Shown here one piece after another: positions 20,936 to 24,324 of a stretch of 24,324 nucleotides of DNA. Positions within the stretch are counted from its first letter, which is position 1. Each line of letters starts with the position of its first letter. Made by a program: the position numbers and the translations under genes. The notes under the pieces are model-generated. The model did no database searches. It worked only from the letters and a program-made list of their open reading frames with translations, and was not told the origin of the DNA. Source of the stretch: an uncultured Chitinophagaceae bacterium (GTDB lineage: Bacteria; Bacteroidota; Bacteroidia; Chitinophagales; Chitinophagaceae); NCBI GenBank assembly GCA_937919945.1, contig CALESY010000109.1, positions 1-24,324 on the forward strand, written 5' to 3'.

Positions 20936-22261
20936 ATGCAAACACCAGACATTGACAAAGCCCCCGGCTTTTATGAAAGAAACAGAAACCTCATCAAAGG
21001 CTTCCTGATTGGTTTTTTGATACTGCTGATGCTGATACCCGCCGCATTGGTATCGGACTTGGTATACGAAAGGCAGTTGCGGCAACAACAAGTGGTAGAA
21101 GAAGTAAGTGGTAAATGGGCCAATGGACAAACAGTAACAGGACCTGTATTACAGATACCTTACAAGGCAACCGTAGTACAAGATGGCAAAACCACCCTGC
21201 AAACATCATACATCTACTTGCTGCCCGAAACGCTAAGCATCAATGGCAAGGCTGTGCCCGAAGTAAGGCACAGAAGCCTGTACACTGTAACGCTCTATAG
21301 AGCAGATATGAAGCTGGACGGGCATTTCAATTATGCAGAGGTAGAGAAGCTGCACATTGCTCCTGAGAATATTATGTGGGGCGATGCCAAGTTGGTAGTG
21401 GGTATTGACGATGCGCGAGGATTGGAAGAAGAAGTAGTGCTGCAATGGGATAGTGCCAAGAAACCTATGGAAGCGGGTACTGCCAATACCGGAGTGCTGC
21501 AAACAGGGCTGAACACAGCAGTGAGCATTAACCCTGCGGTCAACAATCGTTTTGTCATCAACCTGAAACTGAAAGGCTCATCAAGATTGTATTTTACACC
21601 GGTAGGAAAAACAACCGAAGTAGCATTACAATCTACGTGGAAGGCACCTGCGTTTGACGGACAGTACCTGCCTGATAGAACAGCGAATATTACAGAAAAA
21701 GGCTTTGACGCGCATTGGAAAGTGTTACAAGTATCAAGAAGCTACCCGCAATGCTGGACAGATGGCAACAACCATGAGATAGATAATTCATCATTTGGTG
21801 TGAAGCTGATACAGCCTGCGGATGGCTATGCTAAAACAGAGCGAAGCGTTAAGTATGCTATCTTGTTTATAGCACTCACGTTTACCGTGTTTTTCTTCAT
21901 AGAGATATTGCAGAAAAAGCAAGTACACCCCTTGCAATACCTGTTGGTTGGTTTTGCTTTGTGCATTTTCTATACGCTGCTATTATCTATATCCGAATAC
22001 ACGGGCTTCAACCCTGCCTATGCAATAGCGGCTACCGCTACCGTTACACTGATAGGCACGTATGTGTGGGGTATATTCAAAGCGTTTAAGATAGCAGCTG
22101 GTTTTATAGTATCGCTGGCGGGCTTGTATGGCTACATTTTTGTACTGATACAACTGGAAGATTATGCGTTGCTATTCGGCAGCATTGGTTTGTTTGTAAT
22201 ACTGGCTGTCATCATGTATTACTCTCGTAAGATAGACTGGTACAACACTGGTAGAAAATAA
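20936..22261 (+). CDS. creD: Cell envelope integrity protein CreD
   Basis: A 441-residue inner-membrane protein of normal length for CreD. One N-terminal helix (about 21-43, LIKGFLIGFLILLMLIPAAL) is followed by a large periplasmic domain (about 45-310). Family landmarks are VSGKWANGQTVTGPVLQIPY, YLLPETLSINGK and RSYPQCWTDG, then FGVKLIQPADGYAKTERSVK. About five C-terminal helices lead to ISEYTGFNPAYAIA and a final DWYNTGRK. In Enterobacteria CreD is induced by CreBC and affects colicin tolerance and beta-lactam response. Here no CreBC is seen; a winged-helix gene lies directly upstream instead. Confidence 0.95.
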   Translation: MQTPDIDKAPGFYERNRNLIKGFLIGFLILLMLIPAALVSDLVYERQLRQQQVVEEVSGKWANGQTVTGPVLQIPYKATVVQDGKTTLQTSYIYLLPETLSINGKAVPEVRHRSLYTVTLYRADMKLDGHFNYAEVEKLHIAPENIMWGDAKLVVGIDDARGLEEEVVLQWDSAKKPMEAGTANTGVLQTGLNTAVSINPAVNNRFVINLKLKGSSRLYFTPVGKTTEVALQSTWKAPAFDGQYLPDRTANITEKGFDAHWKVLQVSRSYPQCWTDGNNHEIDNSSFGVKLIQPADGYAKTERSVKYAILFIALTFTVFFFIEILQKKQVHPLQYLLVGFALCIFYTLLLSISEYTGFNPAYAIAATATVTLIGTYVWGIFKAFKIAAGFIVSLAGLYGYIFVLIQLEDYALLFGSIGLFVILAVIMYYSRKIDWYNTGRK

Positions 22262-22297
22262 CAATAAATAACATTGTTAACTATAAAAAAGAAAATT

Positions 22298-22603
22298 ATG
22301 CAGAATCAACTAAAAAAACCGATGAGTAACAGGCTAGCAGGCATACTTATCACGGCGTCTTTACTATTACTTACTCCAATGGTATTTATGCTGTTTACTA
22401 ATGAAGTAAACTGGACAGGCTTTGATTTTTTTATTTGGGGTATATTGCTGTTTGGTACAGGTATAATATGTGAGATAGTATTGAGGAAGGTAAAATCTTT
22501 GCAACAGCGCTTTGTATTGTGTGGTATTATTTTGGTAGTATTTTTCCTTATTTGGGCAGAATTGGCAGTTGGTATTTTCGGGACAAGGTTTGCAGGTAGC
22601 TGA
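22298..22603 (+). CDS. Small hypothetical membrane protein
   Basis: A 101-residue protein with three hydrophobic segments (about residues 15-34, 43-61 and 73-93). Its motif-rich C-terminus, LIWAELAVGIFGTRFAGS, recurs in small Bacteroidota membrane proteins I recall without a named function. ATG 22298 is preferred over an in-frame TTG at 22274. It follows creD by 36 bases and is probably its operon partner. Confidence 0.72.
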   Translation: MQNQLKKPMSNRLAGILITASLLLLTPMVFMLFTNEVNWTGFDFFIWGILLFGTGIICEIVLRKVKSLQQRFVLCGIILVVFFLIWAELAVGIFGTRFAGS

Positions 22604-22734
22604 TCTATTACTAGTATAGCATTACTGAATAGCGCACATAAAGGAGCCACACTTAACAAAGAGCCGATAGCATATCAAGATTATGGTTTATAGTGAATGT
22701 GTATATAACTTTATGAGCATAATGCACCTGATTT

Positions 22735-23370
22735 ATGAAAACTGCTATATCATCATTAGTAATAATTCTATTACTGACTAATTGTGCTAAAAAAGAATGT
22801 AGAGAAGGGAATTTATTATCAAATCAGATAAACCTCTATTTCGTATTGCCTGTAAAAGTATACCCAGCCAAAGATACTTTTAAGATTGGTGATACCTTAT
22901 GGATTGAACAAGAGTTTAGTGACCAATTAGCTAATATAAATAGCGGCAAGACGTATAAATTAGCAAACTTCGACTTTACTATGGGAATGAGTATTGATGA
23001 TTTAAATAAGCCGGATTTTGCAACGTACCCTAACCCTAAAATAGTTGCGTTTATGGGAAGAATAGGGGGAGAAAATGGTAATGATTTTATACATGAATAT
23101 CAAAATAATATATACCGATTTAAAGCCGCATTCATTATAGAACGGAAAGGTTTTTACAAAATTGGTTTTGGTGGGTCGCCCAGAGAAGGTAAGGGCTCAG
23201 TTTCTGGTATTACTACGTGTAAGAATGAATACTATGACTTTGATTATACAGTTAATAATAAAGGCGACAACAACTATGAAATGTTACAATTTTCAGTTGC
23301 AAACACTTTTAAAAATTATAGTTTAGATAGATTTAATAAAGAGGGTTCTTATTGTTTCATTGTAAAATGA
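22735..23370 (+). CDS. Hypothetical lipoprotein, paralog 1
   Basis: A 211-residue predicted lipoprotein with signal MKTAISSLVIILLLTNC (lipobox LTNC, Cys17). The mature protein is beta-rich with a conserved core NQINLYFVLPVKVYP, KDTFKIGDTLWIEQEFSD and NFDFTMGMS. A FKAAFIIERKGFY strand and GITTCKNEYYDFDY follow near the end. The same blocks occur in the next gene. Base use looks more A/T-rich than the neighbouring housekeeping genes, hinting at different history. It overlaps the next gene by ATGA. The family is unnamed to me; the fold resembles a periplasmic binding or adhesion-type beta sandwich, which is speculative. Confidence 0.82.
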   Translation: MKTAISSLVIILLLTNCAKKECREGNLLSNQINLYFVLPVKVYPAKDTFKIGDTLWIEQEFSDQLANINSGKTYKLANFDFTMGMSIDDLNKPDFATYPNPKIVAFMGRIGGENGNDFIHEYQNNIYRFKAAFIIERKGFYKIGFGGSPREGKGSVSGITTCKNEYYDFDYTVNNKGDNNYEMLQFSVANTFKNYSLDRFNKEGSYCFIVK

Positions 23371-24005
23371 GGTGTGTTAACGTAGTTGTAAATTTTTTAT
23401 TACTCTCAGCTATCAGTTGTGGCAAAAAGAAAGATTGTGGTGGTGGGTTAGGCTCTAATCAAATTAACTTGCATTTTCAATTGCCAGTAAAAATATATCC
23501 ATTAAAAGATACTTTTAGCGTTGGTGATACTATATGGATTGAACAAGAGTTTAGTGACAATTTACAAAATACTCAAAACAATAAATACTATACCTTACGC
23601 AATTTTGATTTTAAAATAAGCTATAGCTTCATTGATTTAAACCAAATTGGTAGCAGAACAATTACTAATCCTAAAATAGTAGTTTACACAGGGTCTAATA
23701 CACAAGAAAACTCAACAAAGGTTGGTTTTAAATATGAGAATAATACTTACCGATATAAGGCAGCGTTTATTGCACAACAAAAAGGATTATTTCTGTTAGA
23801 ATTCGGGAGTACGATGTCAGAGGCTAAAGGAAGTAATACTGGTGTGACACAATGTGAAAATGAGTATTACCAAATTACGTTTTATAATAATGAGCAAGCT
23901 AACTGCAATTTTGAGTTTCTGAAAAAATCTGTTGATAAGTTCTATCAAGATAGGTCTTCGGATTTGTTTAACAGCGCCGGTAGTTATGCGTTCTATGTGA
24001 AATAG
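23367..24005 (+). CDS. Hypothetical lipoprotein, paralog 2
   Basis: A 212-residue lipoprotein whose ATG (23367) overlaps the previous stop as ATGA, a coupling arrangement. The signal ends LSAISC (Cys18). The core closely repeats the first paralog: NQINLHFQLPVKIYPLKDTF, VGDTIWIEQEFSD, NFDFKISYS, YRYKAAFIAQQKGLF and GVTQCENEYYQI. An in-frame ATG at 23352 would add five residues inside the upstream gene. No function is recognised; its tandem origin by duplication is clear from sequence. A hairpin follows at 24026-24055. Confidence 0.82.
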   Translation: MRCVNVVVNFLLLSAISCGKKKDCGGGLGSNQINLHFQLPVKIYPLKDTFSVGDTIWIEQEFSDNLQNTQNNKYYTLRNFDFKISYSFIDLNQIGSRTITNPKIVVYTGSNTQENSTKVGFKYENNTYRYKAAFIAQQKGLFLLEFGSTMSEAKGSNTGVTQCENEYYQITFYNNEQANCNFEFLKKSVDKFYQDRSSDLFNSAGSYAFYVK

Positions 24006-24025
24006 TGCTGCCTGATGTACATAAC

Positions 24026-24055
24026 GAAAGCCGCCCTCAGTTGAGAGCGGCTTTC
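24026..24055. terminator. Terminator-like hairpin between convergent genes
   Basis: GAAAGCCGC (24026-24034) pairs with GCGGCTTTC (24047-24055). After one mismatch, inner CTC/GAG pairs close an AGTT loop. There is no long T-tract on either strand, but its place between convergent stops fits a terminator. Confidence 0.65.
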
Positions 24056-24119
24056 TAAATATGGTTAAATAAGTACTAAGGCTATAAGAACTGATAAGTC
24101 TTAGTCTATAGAGGCTGTG

Positions 24120-24290
24120 TTATTTTGCAGCAAGGAAGTCTTTTACTTTATCCTTGTGCATCATTTGCTCTTTGAAAGTGTAAGCACCGGTCTTCGGGCT
24201 GCGAACAGCTTTTATCACTTTCGTATAGTTTTTAGCTTCCGCTGCCAGCTTCGGGTCTTTCTTAATCGCGGTTTTAGCTGCTTTTGCCAT
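24120..24290 (-). CDS. DUF4295 family protein (Bacteroidota ribosomal protein bL38)
   Basis: A 56-residue basic protein, begins MAKAAKTAIKKDPK and contains the family block YTKVIKAVRSPKTGAYTFKE followed by KDKVKDF. It belongs to the small DUF4295 family found next to rpmB and rpmG (L28, L33) in Bacteroidota. I recall this family being named bL38, a large-subunit component in a Flavobacterium ribosome structure; that naming is from memory. L28 and L33 genes would be expected just past the window end on this strand. It is too short for common ORF-length cutoffs. Confidence 0.88.
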   Translation of the reverse strand: MAKAAKTAIKKDPKLAAEAKNYTKVIKAVRSPKTGAYTFKEQMMHKDKVKDFLAAK

Positions 24291-24324
24291 AACTCAAAAA
24301 ATATTTTAAAATAAGATTATTTAA

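Noticed and set aside
24117..24314. 65-codon plus-strand ORF at the window end
   Set aside because: Shadow of the DUF4295 gene on the opposite strand, whose family motif is clear.

Overview
The window looks like a chromosomal segment of a Bacteroidota bacterium, probably near the Chitinophagaceae. The evidence is a type IX secretion C-terminal sorting domain, a DUF4295 ribosomal small protein, the Bacteroidota-type GlmU-like protein, PorT-like outer-membrane barrels, a DUF4349 lipoprotein, and many -7 boxes of the form TAnnTTTG with hardly any Shine-Dalgarno sequences. The content is mostly housekeeping and cell-envelope genes. I see no insertion sequence, phage, CRISPR array or defence island.

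Layout. 1-2710 (minus strand): an rpmE2 - GlmU-like - tpiA block, then tRNA-Glu(TTC) and a tRNA-Arg(CCG) cut by the window edge, with clear promoters and terminators. 2770-4436 (minus): a TlpA-like thioredoxin, a PhnP-like metallo-beta-lactamase-fold hydrolase and a small conserved protein coupled to it. 4456-6900 (plus): a tight four-gene cluster of three paralogous outer-membrane barrels with a hotdog thioesterase between the first and second. 6901-8011 (minus): an MlaD-family protein and a 43-residue lipoprotein-like ORF. 8117-9661 (plus): an RRM/RGG RNA-binding protein and a DUF4349 lipoprotein. 9692-12317 (minus): an M28 peptidase and a T9SS-sorted protein. 12464-17223 (plus): an exported protein, dnaX and the pyruvate dehydrogenase E2 subunit. 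17288-19783 (minus): two paralogous N-acetylmuramoyl-L-alanine amidases, a CPBP protease and a small exported protein. 19923-22603 (plus): a frameshifted membrane protein, a winged-helix regulator, CreD and a small membrane protein. 22735-24005 (plus): two overlapping paralogous lipoproteins. 24120-24290 (minus): the DUF4295 protein.

The most interesting signals are these. (i) A run of nine A in dnaX lies right after the clamp-loader core; slippage in either direction meets a stop within a few codons, so a short gamma-like product is predicted. (ii) The first amidase keeps its zinc ligands but has Tyr where the catalytic Glu is expected, next to an intact paralog. (iii) Three barrels and a thioesterase form one cluster. 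(iv) There are two apparent single-base indels: a T7 tract at the start of the third barrel gene, and a -1 shift in the membrane protein upstream of the regulator and creD. (v) A 10-bp palindrome overlaps the putative creD promoter, immediately downstream of the regulator gene. No complete new system is evident. All of this is by-eye reading without database searches.
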